Assembly (NCBI GenBank): GCA_046542315.1 | Contig: JBKHBO010000016.1 | Coordinates: forward strand, 1-33,718 | Reading direction: 5' to 3' | Length of the DNA stretch: 33,718 bases | Origin: PWPR01 sp046542315 | GTDB lineage: Bacteria; Bacillota; UBA994; PWPR01 | Shown: in pieces, positions 1 to 8,776 of the stretch | How positions within the stretch are numbered: position 1 is the stretch's first letter | How the letters are laid out: every line of letters begins with the position of its first letter | The notes under the pieces: generated by a model | What the model was told of the DNA's origin: nothing | Databases searched by the model: none | The model's input: the letters and a program-made list of their open reading frames with translations, nothing else | Position numbers and translations under genes: made by a program

Positions 1-49
1 AAACATTTATAATTACTAAATTTGGTTCTTAATTGTTAAACGCATGTAC

Positions 50-85
50 AAAAAACATAATCCAGTATCAACATGGATTATGTTT
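50..85 (-). terminator. Intrinsic terminator of the pyk-to-FAH operon
   Basis: A perfect 12-bp inverted repeat (53-64 with 74-85) encloses a 9-base loop. On the minus strand the stem ends in GTTT and runs into further T residues, six in a row, as in a Rho-independent terminator. It lies 34 bases past the stop of the last gene of the leftward operon. The stem is AT-rich, so it may be of moderate strength. In the plus direction there is no good T-run, so it should act only on leftward transcription. I see nothing else in bases 1-49. Confidence 0.75.
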
Positions 86-119
86 AGATGTACTATGTCA
101 ATTAATTGTGGTAAAAATA

Positions 120-1001
120 TTAAACTATATTGTTTTCAAGCACTCCGATATTATCTATCTCACATACAACTTTATCGCCTTTTTGTAAGAATGTTGGAGG
201 ATTCATACCCATTCCTACACCTGCAGGTGTCCCTGTTGCTATAATATCTCCAGGCAATAATGTTATACCTTTTGAAAAATCGCTAATTATTTCTTCTATG
301 TCATAAATAAGGTGTTTGGTGTTAGAGCTTTGCCTTAATTCTCCATTTACGTAAGACTTTAAATTTACTTTCAATGGCAGCTTAAAATCTTTGAGATGTG
401 TTATCACAGGACCTAATGAAGTATAGTTATCAAGACTCTTTCCTTTAAACCATTGAGTATGTTTCCTTTGTAAATCTCTAGCTGTGAAATCATTCATGAT
501 AGTGAATCCAAAAATATATTCATAAACTTTATCTTTAGGGATATTTCTACCTTCTTTTCCTATGACAATCGCCAATTCTACTTCATAATCTAACTTAGAA
601 GTTAAATCTTCTTCTAATTTTAAATCAGAATTATGTCCAATTGTTTTTGCTGCCATCTTTGAAAAATAAGCAGGAGCTTCAGGAAGTTTAAAGTCATTAT
701 CTTTATATTTTTCCGATTCTTTTGCGTGGTCTAAATAATTTAAACCAAGGCAAATAATATTTCTTCTAGGGTTTGGAATAGGACTTTTTATTGTTATTTT
801 ATCAATTGATATCAATTGATCATTATTATCAATTTCTTCTTTAACTTTTTTTAAAACCATTTTGTTATTCTCAGTGCTTTTAATAAAGTCGATCAAAGAA
901 GTCTCCTTAGTAAATTGTTTAAGATCTAATACAGAATTCTTCTCTTCGTTTAGTACTCCATAACTTTCCTCATTATTGATATTGTATGTTAAAAATCTCA
1001 T
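120..1001 (-). CDS. Fumarylacetoacetate hydrolase (FAH) family protein
   Basis: A 293-residue FAH-superfamily enzyme: a short variable N-terminal region (about 1-75) followed by the FAH fold. Conserved marks are GLNYLDHAKE near residues 86-95, the metal-ligand pattern E140-x-E142 followed by D171 in NDFTARDLQ, the QWFKGKSLD stretch near 183-191, and the C-terminal GTPAGVGMG segment (257-265). Family members are Mg2+ or Mn2+ dependent and act on 2-oxo or acylpyruvate-type acids, for example as acylpyruvate hydrolases, oxaloacetate decarboxylases or homoprotocatechuate-pathway isomerases. The substrate cannot be read from the sequence. No aromatic-degradation genes are nearby, which favours a small housekeeping role such as oxaloacetate or acylpyruvate clean-up; this is inference. 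The ATG follows an AAGGGAG ribosome binding site that overlaps the stop of the upstream nucleoside phosphorylase gene. It is the last gene of the operon. Confidence 0.9.
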   Translation of the reverse strand: MRFLTYNINNEESYGVLNEEKNSVLDLKQFTKETSLIDFIKSTENNKMVLKKVKEEIDNNDQLISIDKITIKSPIPNPRRNIICLGLNYLDHAKESEKYKDNDFKLPEAPAYFSKMAAKTIGHNSDLKLEEDLTSKLDYEVELAIVIGKEGRNIPKDKVYEYIFGFTIMNDFTARDLQRKHTQWFKGKSLDNYTSLGPVITHLKDFKLPLKVNLKSYVNGELRQSSNTKHLIYDIEEIISDFSKGITLLPGDIIATGTPAGVGMGMNPPTFLQKGDKVVCEIDNIGVLENNIV

Positions 1002-1015
1002 TTACATATTCTCCC

Positions 1016-2317
1016 TTACTTTATTATTTTTTTTATTACAGACGACTCTTTTGGCTTTAGTGTAGAAATATGAAAACTTTCTAATATATCTTTTTGATAT
1101 TTACTGTTGATATTAGAGTTTGAGTACAATGTAGCTATGACTTCGTCTTTAATAACCTTTTGATATACATGTTTGTTAAGTATTATCCCAGCTTGCATAT
1201 CTATATCATCTTCCTTAACTTTCCTACCAGCTCCTAAATCCATGGCAACTTTTCCTAACTTTAATGCATCTATTCTAGATATGTAGCCGTCAGCATTTGA
1301 TTTTACTGAAAGAGAGTATTTAGCTTTTAAAAATTGTGATGGATCATCAATGTATGAAGAATCCCCAGATTGTTCATCTACTAATTTCTTAAAAGCCTCT
1401 AAGGCTCTACCAGATTTAATTGCTTTATCATATAACTTATGAGCTTCTTCTTCACTCTGACAATAACTGCTAACTAGCAACAATTCTGTTACTAAATGTT
1501 TACATAATTCGCTTAATCTAGGTACGTATTTTCCTTTAAGTATCTCGATAGCTTCAATTACTTCTATTGTGTTACCAATGGCCATACCCAAAGGATTATT
1601 CATATCACTGATTAAAGCAACCATATTTCTATCAACACTCTTGCCTATCTCAACCATTAGTTCTGCTAGTTTTTTTGCTTCTTCAAGTGTTTCCATGAAA
1701 GCTCCATTACCATACTTAACATCAAGAATAATGCTTTTAGCTCCTGAAGCAATTTTCTTTGACATTATTGAACTAGCAATTAAAGGGATTGAATTTATTG
1801 TTGCAGTTACATCTCGTAGTGAATAAAGTTTTTTATCTGCTGGCGCTAACTTATCTGTTTGACTTACTAACGCTAAATTAATCTTTTTCAATTGTTTAAT
1901 AAACTCTTTATTAGTAAGTTCAACCTCAAATCCAGGAAAAGATTCAAGCTTATCAATAGTTCCACCTGTGTGTCCAAGTCCTCGACCACTCATCTTAGCA
2001 ACAGTTAACCCTATAGAGGCTAATATTGGAGTTACTATTAAAGAAGTTGTATCAGCTACTCCACCAGTAGAGTGTTTATCTACACTGAATTTAAACTCAT
2101 CAGAAATATCTAGAACTTCTCCTGTATTTACTATAGATAGGGTTAAGTTAGTTGACTCTTCAGCATCCATTCCATTAATACAGATTGCCATTAATAAAGC
2201 AGAAGCTTGATAATCAGGTATAGATCCTTTATTGAATCCATCAATAAAGTACTCGATCTCTGTCTTTGTGAGTTTTTTATTATTCTTTTTCTTTGTAATT
2301 ACATCGTACATATTCAT
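1016..2317 (-). CDS. pdp: Pyrimidine-nucleoside phosphorylase
   Basis: It cleaves thymidine, deoxyuridine or uridine with phosphate to the free base and (deoxy)ribose 1-phosphate. The full family signature SGRGLGHTGGTIDKLE is at residues 110-125. The phosphate-binding KHSTGG (81-86) and the ALRDVTAT-like segment (SLRDVTAT) are also present. The length of 433 matches Bacillus PyNP, and the sequence resembles that broader-specificity enzyme more than proteobacterial thymidine phosphorylase (DeoA). The start codon overlaps the stop of deoB in an ATGA junction, so the two are probably translationally coupled. Its product feeds straight into DeoB. M3 is a possible alternative start, but M1 is better placed after the GGTGAG ribosome binding site. 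Phosphopentose aldolase (deoC) is not in this window. Confidence 0.95.
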   Translation of the reverse strand: MNMYDVITKKKNNKKLTKTEIEYFIDGFNKGSIPDYQASALLMAICINGMDAEESTNLTLSIVNTGEVLDISDEFKFSVDKHSTGGVADTTSLIVTPILASIGLTVAKMSGRGLGHTGGTIDKLESFPGFEVELTNKEFIKQLKKINLALVSQTDKLAPADKKLYSLRDVTATINSIPLIASSIMSKKIASGAKSIILDVKYGNGAFMETLEEAKKLAELMVEIGKSVDRNMVALISDMNNPLGMAIGNTIEVIEAIEILKGKYVPRLSELCKHLVTELLLVSSYCQSEEEAHKLYDKAIKSGRALEAFKKLVDEQSGDSSYIDDPSQFLKAKYSLSVKSNADGYISRIDALKLGKVAMDLGAGRKVKEDDIDMQAGIILNKHVYQKVIKDEVIATLYSNSNINSKYQKDILESFHISTLKPKESSVIKKIIK

Positions 2318-3465
2318 TTTTTACTCACCTTACTTAAAAAAGAACTTCCTACTTTTGGATTAATACTAAAATTATCTAATATTGTAGCTCCTAGATCTTT
2401 AAAATATATTTGTTGCATCTTGAAAGCATCAATTTGATTATATACAAGTAAAGGTACAATTTCTCTCGTATGGTCAGTTCCTTTAAAAGTTGGATCATTT
2501 CCATGATCTGCTGTAATTATTAATAAATCATCATCTCTAATGGAATTTAATAATGTTGGCACAAAATCATCAAACTGTTTTAAAGCTCTACTATATCCAT
2601 CTACATTTCTTCTATGACCATATTTAGAGTCAAAGTCATTTAAGTTGGCAAATATGAATGCATTATTATTTTTCGAGTTAATTACCTCATATATCTTTTT
2701 GATTCCATCCGAATTATCTTTTGTCTTTATACTCTTTTCGATTCCTCTATGAGCAAAGACATCAGAAATTTTGCCAATTGATATGACATCTATGCCGTTG
2801 TCTGAAAGTATATCAAGAACTGTTTCATTCTTTGGCTCTAAAGCATAGTCTTTTCTATTTGATGTTCTAATATAGTTAGGGAAGTCCCCTATAAATGGTC
2901 TTGCAATAATTCTTCCAATAGCATACTGACCCCTCATAATCTCCCTTGCAGACTCGCAAAATTCATATAGCTTATGTAAAGGTATAATATTTTCATGGGC
3001 TGCTATTTGTAAAACACTATCAGCTGATGTGTAGACGATAGGCCTTTCACTATGAATATGTTGCTGGCCAAGTTGTTTAATTATTACTGTTCCAGAGGCG
3101 GGTTTATTTGCTAGGATTTTACTCTTAAAGCTTAATTCTAGCTCTTTTACAATTTCTTCTGGAAAACCATTTGGAAAAGTTGGTAACGGCTGATCTAATA
3201 TTACACCCATCATTTCCCAGTGGCCAGCTATTGTATCTTTCCCAGCACTCTCAGGTTGCATAGTTCCATAAACAGCGCTGGTTTCATTCTTTGTATTTTT
3301 AATTAAATTTTTAAGGCCTAATTTTTCGAGGTTAGGTAATTTTAAATTAGTTTCTTTATATATATTTAGTAAAGTGGCAGCACCAATATCACCGAATTTT
3401 TTTGCATCTGGTGCAGCCTCTAGTCCTACACTATCCAATATTATTAATATTACTCTATTATACAT
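2314..3465 (-). CDS. deoB: Phosphopentomutase
   Basis: It interconverts (deoxy)ribose 1-phosphate and 5-phosphate, linking nucleoside breakdown to the pentose phosphate pathway or to DeoC. It belongs to the alkaline phosphatase superfamily with two Mn2+ ions. Visible residues from the chosen start: D11 of DSVG, the phospho-acceptor Thr78 in GKDTIAGHWEMMG, H284 of YGHRRN, D320 and H321 in DHGND, and H332 in TDHTRE. The second Thr of the usual KDTxTGHW motif is Ala here; the catalytic Thr is the one kept. An in-frame ATG lies 15 bases upstream (3480), inside the end of ddl, but has no ribosome binding site. The start at 3465 has GAGGA upstream at good spacing and gives the usual MYNRV-type N-terminus, 4 bases after the ddl stop. 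Confidence 0.93.
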   Translation of the reverse strand: MYNRVILIILDSVGLEAAPDAKKFGDIGAATLLNIYKETNLKLPNLEKLGLKNLIKNTKNETSAVYGTMQPESAGKDTIAGHWEMMGVILDQPLPTFPNGFPEEIVKELELSFKSKILANKPASGTVIIKQLGQQHIHSERPIVYTSADSVLQIAAHENIIPLHKLYEFCESAREIMRGQYAIGRIIARPFIGDFPNYIRTSNRKDYALEPKNETVLDILSDNGIDVISIGKISDVFAHRGIEKSIKTKDNSDGIKKIYEVINSKNNNAFIFANLNDFDSKYGHRRNVDGYSRALKQFDDFVPTLLNSIRDDDLLIITADHGNDPTFKGTDHTREIVPLLVYNQIDAFKMQQIYFKDLGATILDNFSINPKVGSSFLSKVSKK

Positions 3466-3469
3466 TTCA

Positions 3470-4504
3470 TCATTCCTCATTTTCAGCTAATTCGATTAAA
3501 GTCGTTATTAACTTGGTATATGTGATGCCTTCATGAATGAATAGTCTTGGATACATACTGATTTTAGTAAATCCAGGGATTGTATTAACCTCATTTATAT
3601 ATAACTTGTTATTTTCTAGAAAGAAATCTATACGAGCTAAGCCTTTGCATCCTAAAACTCTATAGGCTCTTTTTGCATAATCTTTTATTTCTTCAATTAT
3701 ATTATCACTTACTTTAGCTGGAACGATAAGCTCTGCATTGTCTGTTACATATTTAGTATCATAGTCATAGTATTCTGTTAATGTTACAATCTCACCAGGT
3801 AAAGACACTTTTAATTCATCATTTCCTAAAACACTTATTTCTAACTCTCTGCCTTGCATTGCTTTTTCAATTAACACCTTATTATCATAGCTAAAAGCCA
3901 ACTCTAAAGCTTCTGATAGCTCAGTTTCAAATTTAACCTTAGTGATACCTATAGAAGATCCTAAATTAGCAGGTTTAATAAAAAGAGGAAAATTTAGTAA
4001 TTGATTTGGCAAATCAAGTTTTTGATTAAAATCATACTCTTTCTTATTCAATATCTTATAAGGTACTACAGGTAGTCCTGCTGATTTTAAGATAATTTTA
4101 GCTAAAGATTTGTCCATACAAATCGCAGAACTTGTCACTTTGCTACCAACGTACTTTTTGTTTAAAGTCTCTAGCATGCCTTGCAAGCTTCCATCTTCTC
4201 CACTAGGACCATGTATAAGAGGGAATATAATATCAGCATCATTAATTAAATCTAGCCAATTATCTCTTAAAAAGATATATGGTTTATTATCTAACTTAAT
4301 TGAGGTTTCTTCTACTGATTCTTGTAATGGTTTAAGAGCAGTTGGATCTGTGTTTTCAATAAAAAAACCTTCCTTATTAACGCCAATTGTCCCAATAATG
4401 TACTTTTCTTTATCTATGTTTTTAAAGATAGAAGCTGCTGAAGCAATGGAGACTTCATGCTCAGCAGACTTTCCACCAAATATTAAAACTATTCTCTTCT
4501 TCAT
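3470..4504 (-). CDS. ddl: D-alanine--D-alanine ligase
   Basis: An ATP-grasp ligase that makes the D-Ala-D-Ala dipeptide for peptidoglycan in the cytoplasm. The 344-residue length is typical. Visible: GGKSAEHEVS (10-19) with the N-terminal Glu, HGPSGEDGS (98-106), the ATP-grasp KPAN segment near 177-180, the omega-loop YYDYDTKY (245-252), RIDFF (291-295) and NEVNTIPGFT (304-313). The Tyr in the omega loop (Y246) is the residue typical of D-Ala-D-Ala enzymes rather than D-lactate ligases of vancomycin resistance, so a VanA-type role is unlikely. No vanH or vanX neighbours exist. The ATG follows GGAG at good spacing, 22 bases after pyk. Its place between pyk and deoB looks like operon economy rather than a shared pathway. 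Confidence 0.95.
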   Translation of the reverse strand: MKKRIVLIFGGKSAEHEVSIASAASIFKNIDKEKYIIGTIGVNKEGFFIENTDPTALKPLQESVEETSIKLDNKPYIFLRDNWLDLINDADIIFPLIHGPSGEDGSLQGMLETLNKKYVGSKVTSSAICMDKSLAKIILKSAGLPVVPYKILNKKEYDFNQKLDLPNQLLNFPLFIKPANLGSSIGITKVKFETELSEALELAFSYDNKVLIEKAMQGRELEISVLGNDELKVSLPGEIVTLTEYYDYDTKYVTDNAELIVPAKVSDNIIEEIKDYAKRAYRVLGCKGLARIDFFLENNKLYINEVNTIPGFTKISMYPRLFIHEGITYTKLITTLIELAENEE

Positions 4505-4526
4505 AATCTCACTCCAAAGTTGTCAG

Positions 4527-6272
4527 TTAAATTATAGTTGCTCTTCCTGAATAAATTAATCCTCGTTCACAATCCATAGTTATTAAATCGCCATTACTCA
4601 CTAATCTCATAATGTTTGGCACATTTACTATAACAGGTTTGCCAAAATTAAGTCCAACAATTGCAGCATGAGAGCTTAACCCTCCTGTTTCAGTAATAAT
4701 CCCTGCAGCTTGTGCAAGAGCATTAACATAGCTAGCATCTGACTGATGACAGATAACTATAGAATTAGGTTTAACATCAAGTAAGTCTGTATTATCTTTA
4801 ACTACAACTGCTTGAGCACTAACTGACTTATTGCCTATACCTAACCCTTGAGCAATAACCTTACCAATTGTATGCACTTTTATTAAGTTTGTACCGCCTG
4901 GCATTGCTGCTGGTACTCCAGCAGTTAAAATAACTAAATCACCCTCATCAACAAATCCTGTTTTTAATGCAGTTGCAACAGAATCTTCTAAAACATCGTC
5001 AGTTGACTCTAATTGAACACCCTTTACTGGATGAACACCCCAAATAAGTTTTAAATCATCTTGCACTTGAGGATCTGGAGTAATTGCGATTATAGGCACT
5101 GATGGTCTATATTTTGCAATTTTTTTTGCAGTAAATCCTGACTGTGTTGGTGTGATAATAGCTTTAACACCTAAGGACTCAGCCATGTCACATACAGTTT
5201 GTCCAATAGCATCATTGATAGTTACATTTTCATCATATAGATGCGGACTTTTGAGTGGATATTTGATTCCACTCTCAGTTGTATTAGCTATTTTGACCAT
5301 TGTAGATACAGACTCAACAGGATATTTGCCTACTGCTGTTTCTCCTGAAAGCATAATGGCATCTGCACCTTCAAAAATAGCATTTGCTACATCACTAGAT
5401 TCAGCTCTTGTTGGTCTAGGATTTCTCATCATAGAATCTAACATTTGCGTTGCGATAATAACTGGCTTCCCAGCTATTCTGCATTTTTTAATCATATCTT
5501 TCTGTCTTAAAGGAACCTCTTCTTGTGGAATTTCTACACCAAGGTCTCCTCTTGCAACCATGATTCCATCTGATACTTTAATAATTTCATCAATGTTATT
5601 TAAACCTTCTCGATTTTCTATTTTTGAGATTATTTTCATTTTGGATCTATATTCATCTAATAATTTTCTAATTTCAAAGACATGATCAGCTGAACGAACA
5701 AAAGATGCAGCTATATAATCAAAATGTTGCTTGATTCCAAACTTTATATCTTCAACATCTTTCTTTGTAACAGCTGGTAAGCCAGTGTTAACATCAGGTA
5801 TTGTAACTTTTTTTCTATCACTGATTTCTCCACCATCAATAATATGACAATCAAAACTATCTTCATAAACCTTTTCAACTTCTAAAGTAATATTTCCATC
5901 GTCTAAATATATAATGTCATTTTTGGATAAGTATTTTGGTAATTCTTTATAATTAACACTTACAACATCTTTATTGCCTAAAATCTCTTCTGTAGTTAAC
6001 TTTATTTTATCTCCAGTAATAATTTCAGTTACTCCATTTTTTATAAGACCTAACCTTATTTCTGGTCCTCTAGTGTCCATCATAGTAGCAACTCTTACAT
6101 TTTTATCATCGAGTAATTTTCTTAATTGACTAAGCCTGTCCTCATGTTCAGAATAATCTCCATGGCTAAAATTAAATCTAGCTACATCCATACCCTCATC
6201 AACTAACTGTGATAGAACGTTTTTATCATCAGTTGCTGGCCCTAAAGTACAAACTATCTTAGTATTTCTCAT
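4527..6272 (-). CDS. pyk: Pyruvate kinase with C-terminal PEP-utilizer-type domain
   Basis: The last step of glycolysis, PEP + ADP to pyruvate + ATP. The first 475 residues form the standard A/B/C-domain enzyme: FNFSHGD (33-39), RGPEIRLG (68-75), ISKIEN with K217 and E219, and MVARGDLGVEIPQEE (238-252). E71 in GPEIR corresponds to the Glu linked to K+ dependence in this family. Residues about 485-581 are an extra domain homologous to the phosphohistidine domain of PEP synthase, with TGGLSSHAAIVG (529-540) and H535. This tail is known from Bacillus-type pyruvate kinases and explains the 581-residue length. The ATG follows AAGAGGTG. It is first in its operon, behind a promoter at about 6329-6337. 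Confidence 0.96.
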   Translation of the reverse strand: MRNTKIVCTLGPATDDKNVLSQLVDEGMDVARFNFSHGDYSEHEDRLSQLRKLLDDKNVRVATMMDTRGPEIRLGLIKNGVTEIITGDKIKLTTEEILGNKDVVSVNYKELPKYLSKNDIIYLDDGNITLEVEKVYEDSFDCHIIDGGEISDRKKVTIPDVNTGLPAVTKKDVEDIKFGIKQHFDYIAASFVRSADHVFEIRKLLDEYRSKMKIISKIENREGLNNIDEIIKVSDGIMVARGDLGVEIPQEEVPLRQKDMIKKCRIAGKPVIIATQMLDSMMRNPRPTRAESSDVANAIFEGADAIMLSGETAVGKYPVESVSTMVKIANTTESGIKYPLKSPHLYDENVTINDAIGQTVCDMAESLGVKAIITPTQSGFTAKKIAKYRPSVPIIAITPDPQVQDDLKLIWGVHPVKGVQLESTDDVLEDSVATALKTGFVDEGDLVILTAGVPAAMPGGTNLIKVHTIGKVIAQGLGIGNKSVSAQAVVVKDNTDLLDVKPNSIVICHQSDASYVNALAQAAGIITETGGLSSHAAIVGLNFGKPVIVNVPNIMRLVSNGDLITMDCERGLIYSGRATII

Positions 6273-6328
6273 ATCTACACCTCTTTTAATTGTTATAAAT
6301 CAGTTTTTTTTATAATAAGCATATTCTA

Positions 6329-6337
6329 ATTATACCA
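6329..6337 (-). promoter_or_regulatory. Extended -10 promoter for the pyk operon
   Basis: On the minus strand the sequence reads TGGTATAAT: a perfect -10 hexamer (6334 to 6329) with the TGN extension. No good TTGACA lies 16-18 bases upstream (CTACTA at 17 bases), which fits an extended -10 promoter. Transcription would start near 6322, giving a leader of about 50 bases before pyk. It sits between the terminator of the upstream unit and pyk, where a promoter is needed. I saw no riboswitch-like fold in the short leader. Confidence 0.6.
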
Positions 6338-6388
6338 TCAAATTTTTGTATTAGTAGTAAACAACCGACTAAAAAATAAAGTTTTATA

Positions 6389-6419
6389 CAAAAAAAAGCT
6401 GACTTATCATAAGTCAGCT
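6389..6419 (-). terminator. Intrinsic terminator of the buk-ptb-vor operon
   Basis: The inverted repeat AGCTGACTTA / TAAGTCAGCT (6397-6406 and 6410-6419) has a 3-base loop. On the minus strand it is followed at once by eight T residues. It is a textbook Rho-independent terminator, 10 bases past the stop of the oxidoreductase gamma gene. It divides the window into two leftward transcription units. Confidence 0.88.
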
Positions 6420-6428
6420 CATTTTTTA

Positions 6429-6968
6429 CTATTTAGCTAAGGTATAACCTTTATCTAGTGCTTTTTCATTTAGTGGCAATAAGTGGTGATGTCTTTCTGG
6501 CAAAACGTTTTTCAATGAATCGATCACAGATTCTTTCTCACATATTCCCTCTGTAGCTAGTAAACATCCAAGAGCTATAATATTTGCTACTCTAGCATTA
6601 CCTAACTCAGATGCTAAATCATTAACAGGGATAGGTAATATTCTTATACCTTCTCTTTCATATTCATCTTCTTCAATTAAAGAACTATTATAAATAATAA
6701 CTCCACCTTCTTTTACACTATCAGCAAATTTGAGTAATGAAGGTAGGTTCATAGCCACCAAAGCTGTTGGAGCAGTTATCAATGGAGAAGCAACAGGAGA
6801 CTCTGATACTTTAACCATACAATTAGCTGTTCCACCTCTCATTTCTGGACCATAAGAAGGAAGCCATGAAACATTTTTATCTTCTAACATTGAAGAGTAA
6901 GCTAGGAGTTGGCCCATTAACATAACTCCTTGACCACCAAAACCAGCAATTATTACTTCATGCATCAT
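6429..6968 (-). CDS. 2-oxoacid:ferredoxin oxidoreductase, gamma subunit
   Basis: The gamma subunit of a four-subunit 2-oxoacid:ferredoxin oxidoreductase, which oxidatively decarboxylates a 2-oxoacid to acyl-CoA with reduction of ferredoxin. GFGGQGV (9-15) and the SYGPEMRGGTA segment (38-48) are family marks for this 179-residue subunit. Two adjacent ATG codons begin the gene; the first is 8 bases after GAGGAGG and is preferred. The start directly abuts the stop of the beta-subunit gene. It is the last gene of the operon, with a terminator 10 bases after its stop. The substrate is inferred from the alpha subunit and from the butyrate kinase genes to be branched-chain 2-oxoacids (VOR). 2-oxoglutarate (KOR) is the alternative. 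Confidence 0.93.
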   Translation of the reverse strand: MMHEVIIAGFGGQGVMLMGQLLAYSSMLEDKNVSWLPSYGPEMRGGTANCMVKVSESPVASPLITAPTALVAMNLPSLLKFADSVKEGGVIIYNSSLIEEDEYEREGIRILPIPVNDLASELGNARVANIIALGCLLATEGICEKESVIDSLKNVLPERHHHLLPLNEKALDKGYTLAK

Positions 6969-7715
6969 TTAATTTTCCTCCTCTATGTCTTTATAAACAC
7001 CAAGTGGGAACTGCTTAACCATATTGTCTTCTACCCATTTCATGCTCTCGATAGGTGTCATGCCCCAGTTTGTAGGACAAGTTGATAGGACTTCTACCAT
7101 AGAGAATCCTTTTTTATCTACTTGGTTTTTAAATGCCTTTTTAATAGCTTTCTTTGTTCTATTTATCCCTTTATTATTATGTACTGTTGTTCTAGCAATA
7201 TATGCTGGGCCTTCTAGTGTAGCTAACATCTCAGACATTTTAATAGGTTGTCCAACTTTTGATACATCTCTTCCGTAAGGAGATGTAGTTGTTTTTTGAT
7301 TCTCTAATGTAGTAGGAGCCATTTGACCGCCAGTCATTCCATAGATTGCGTTATTTATAAATATAACCGTCATATTTTCATTACGTGCTGCTGCATGAAT
7401 AACTTCTGCAGTACCTATAGATGCTAAATCTCCATCACCTTGATATGTGAATACTATACTCTCAGGCAGAGATCTCTTAATTCCAGTTGCTACCGCTGGT
7501 GCTCTACCATGAGCTGCTTCATGCATATCACAATTAAAGTAGTTATATGCAAAAACAGAGCATCCAACAGGCGCTACTCCAATTGTTTTTTTTCTTATAT
7601 CTAAGTCATCTATTGCCTCTGCAACTAATCTATGAATAATTCCATGAGTACATCCAGGGCAATAGTGAAATTCTACTTCAGTTAATGCTTCTGGTCTTTC
7701 AAAAATAGCTGCCAT
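6969..7715 (-). CDS. 2-oxoacid:ferredoxin oxidoreductase, beta (thiamine diphosphate) subunit
   Basis: The thiamine-diphosphate-binding catalytic subunit. The cofactor motif begins at GDGD (93-96) and ends with NN (121-122). C19-P-G-C22 near the N-terminus is the conserved CPGC of this family, and GMTGGQ (126-131) is also typical. The 248-residue length fits KOR/VOR beta subunits. Its start shares one base with the stop of the alpha gene (TAATG) and follows AGGAGGAA, so translation is likely coupled to keep subunits balanced. As in related enzymes with a separate small ferredoxin subunit, the beta subunit itself lacks a ferredoxin domain. Confidence 0.94.
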   Translation of the reverse strand: MAAIFERPEALTEVEFHYCPGCTHGIIHRLVAEAIDDLDIRKKTIGVAPVGCSVFAYNYFNCDMHEAAHGRAPAVATGIKRSLPESIVFTYQGDGDLASIGTAEVIHAAARNENMTVIFINNAIYGMTGGQMAPTTLENQKTTTSPYGRDVSKVGQPIKMSEMLATLEGPAYIARTTVHNNKGINRTKKAIKKAFKNQVDKKGFSMVEVLSTCPTNWGMTPIESMKWVEDNMVKQFPLGVYKDIEEEN

Positions 7716-8776
7716 TATTTTGTTCCTCCTAAAATATCTTTTACTTTTTGATAAATTCCTTCTGGTGTAGGAACCATACCACCAGTTCTACCATAAAAAT
7801 GCACAGGCTTTTTACCATTAACCGCTAACCTAACATCTTCAACCATCTGTCCCAAGCTCATCTCTACAGATAAAAAAGCTTTTGCGCTATCTAAATATGG
7901 TTTAAATGTATCATAAGGATAAGGCCATAATGTTATAGGCTTAATTAGGCCAAGTTTTAATCCATCTTTTTTACCAAGTTCAATTACTTCTTGAACTATT
8001 CTTGCAGTTGTACCATATGCAACCATGATTAACTCTGCATCTTCACAGTTATATGTATCTACTCTTATTTCATTTTTAGTTATTTCATCATATTTTCTTT
8101 GCATTTTTAAGTTATGCTCTTCTAGTTCTTCTGGATCTAGATATAACGAGTTTATAATATTAGGTTTCTTTCTTTCACCCATTCCAGTAGCTGCCCATTC
8201 TTCTTTTTGATAGTCTTTAGGTTCAACTGTTTTTATATCTACAGGTTCCATCATTTGCCCTAACATACCATCACCTAATATCATAACAGGATTTCTGTAT
8301 TTATCAGCAAGGTCAAAACCTTCTTGAACTAAATCTACCATTTCTTGAATTGTAGAAGGTGCCAACACAATTAAATTATAATCGCCATGCCCTCCACCTT
8401 TCGTAGCTTGAAAATAGTCTGATTGTGCAGGTTGGATACCTCCTAAGCCAGGTCCACCCCTAACAATGTTAACTATTACACATGGTAATTCTGCTCCAGC
8501 AATGTATGAAATGCCTTCTTGTTTCAAACTAATTCCCGGACTTGATGATGATGTCATAACTCTGACTCCACTACCTGCAGCACCGTAAACCATATTGATT
8601 GCGGCCACTTCACTTTCTGCTTGCAAAAATGTTCCTCCAACTTGAGGTAATCTTTTTGACATGTATTCTGGTATTTCATTTTGCGGAGTTATAGGATATC
8701 CAAAGAAGAAATTGCAGCCCGCTTGTATCGCAGCTTCACCAATCGCTTCATTACCCTTCATAAGTTTTTTTGCCAT
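7715..8776 (-). CDS. vorB: 2-oxoacid:ferredoxin oxidoreductase, alpha subunit (VorB type)
   Basis: The alpha subunit, carrying the pyrimidine-binding part of the thiamine-diphosphate site and a C-terminal transketolase-like domain. GYPITPQNEIPEYM (26-39) and QAESEVAAINMVYGAA (52-67) are characteristic. The 353-residue form, without a fused gamma domain, matches proteins usually named 3-methyl-2-oxobutanoate dehydrogenase subunit VorB in clostridia. Sequence alone does not prove the substrate. The adjacent ptb and buk genes make isobutyryl-, isovaleryl- or 2-methylbutyryl-CoA formation from valine, leucine and isoleucine keto acids the best guess. It overlaps both neighbours by one base (TAATG junctions). 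Confidence 0.92.
   Translation of the reverse strand: MAKKLMKGNEAIGEAAIQAGCNFFFGYPITPQNEIPEYMSKRLPQVGGTFLQAESEVAAINMVYGAAGSGVRVMTSSSSPGISLKQEGISYIAGAELPCVIVNIVRGGPGLGGIQPAQSDYFQATKGGGHGDYNLIVLAPSTIQEMVDLVQEGFDLADKYRNPVMILGDGMLGQMMEPVDIKTVEPKDYQKEEWAATGMGERKKPNIINSLYLDPEELEEHNLKMQRKYDEITKNEIRVDTYNCEDAELIMVAYGTTARIVQEVIELGKKDGLKLGLIKPITLWPYPYDTFKPYLDSAKAFLSVEMSLGQMVEDVRLAVNGKKPVHFYGRTGGMVPTPEGIYQKVKDILGGTK

Noticed and set aside
44..244. Open frame on the plus strand at the left end (and many others across the window)
   Set aside because: It covers the terminator and the FAH gene antisense, has no ribosome binding site and no family-like content. The other plus-strand frames likewise lie opposite well-supported genes.
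3466..3480. Upstream ATG start of deoB overlapping ddl
   Set aside because: There is no ribosome binding site before it, while GAGGA precedes the ATG at 3465.
3470..4504. Possible vancomycin-resistance D-Ala-D-Lac ligase
   Set aside because: The omega loop keeps the Tyr typical of D-Ala-D-Ala ligases, and no vanH/vanX-like genes are adjacent.
6273..6322. Riboswitch or T-box in the pyk leader
   Set aside because: The leader is only about 50 bases and shows no conserved fold or second terminator.
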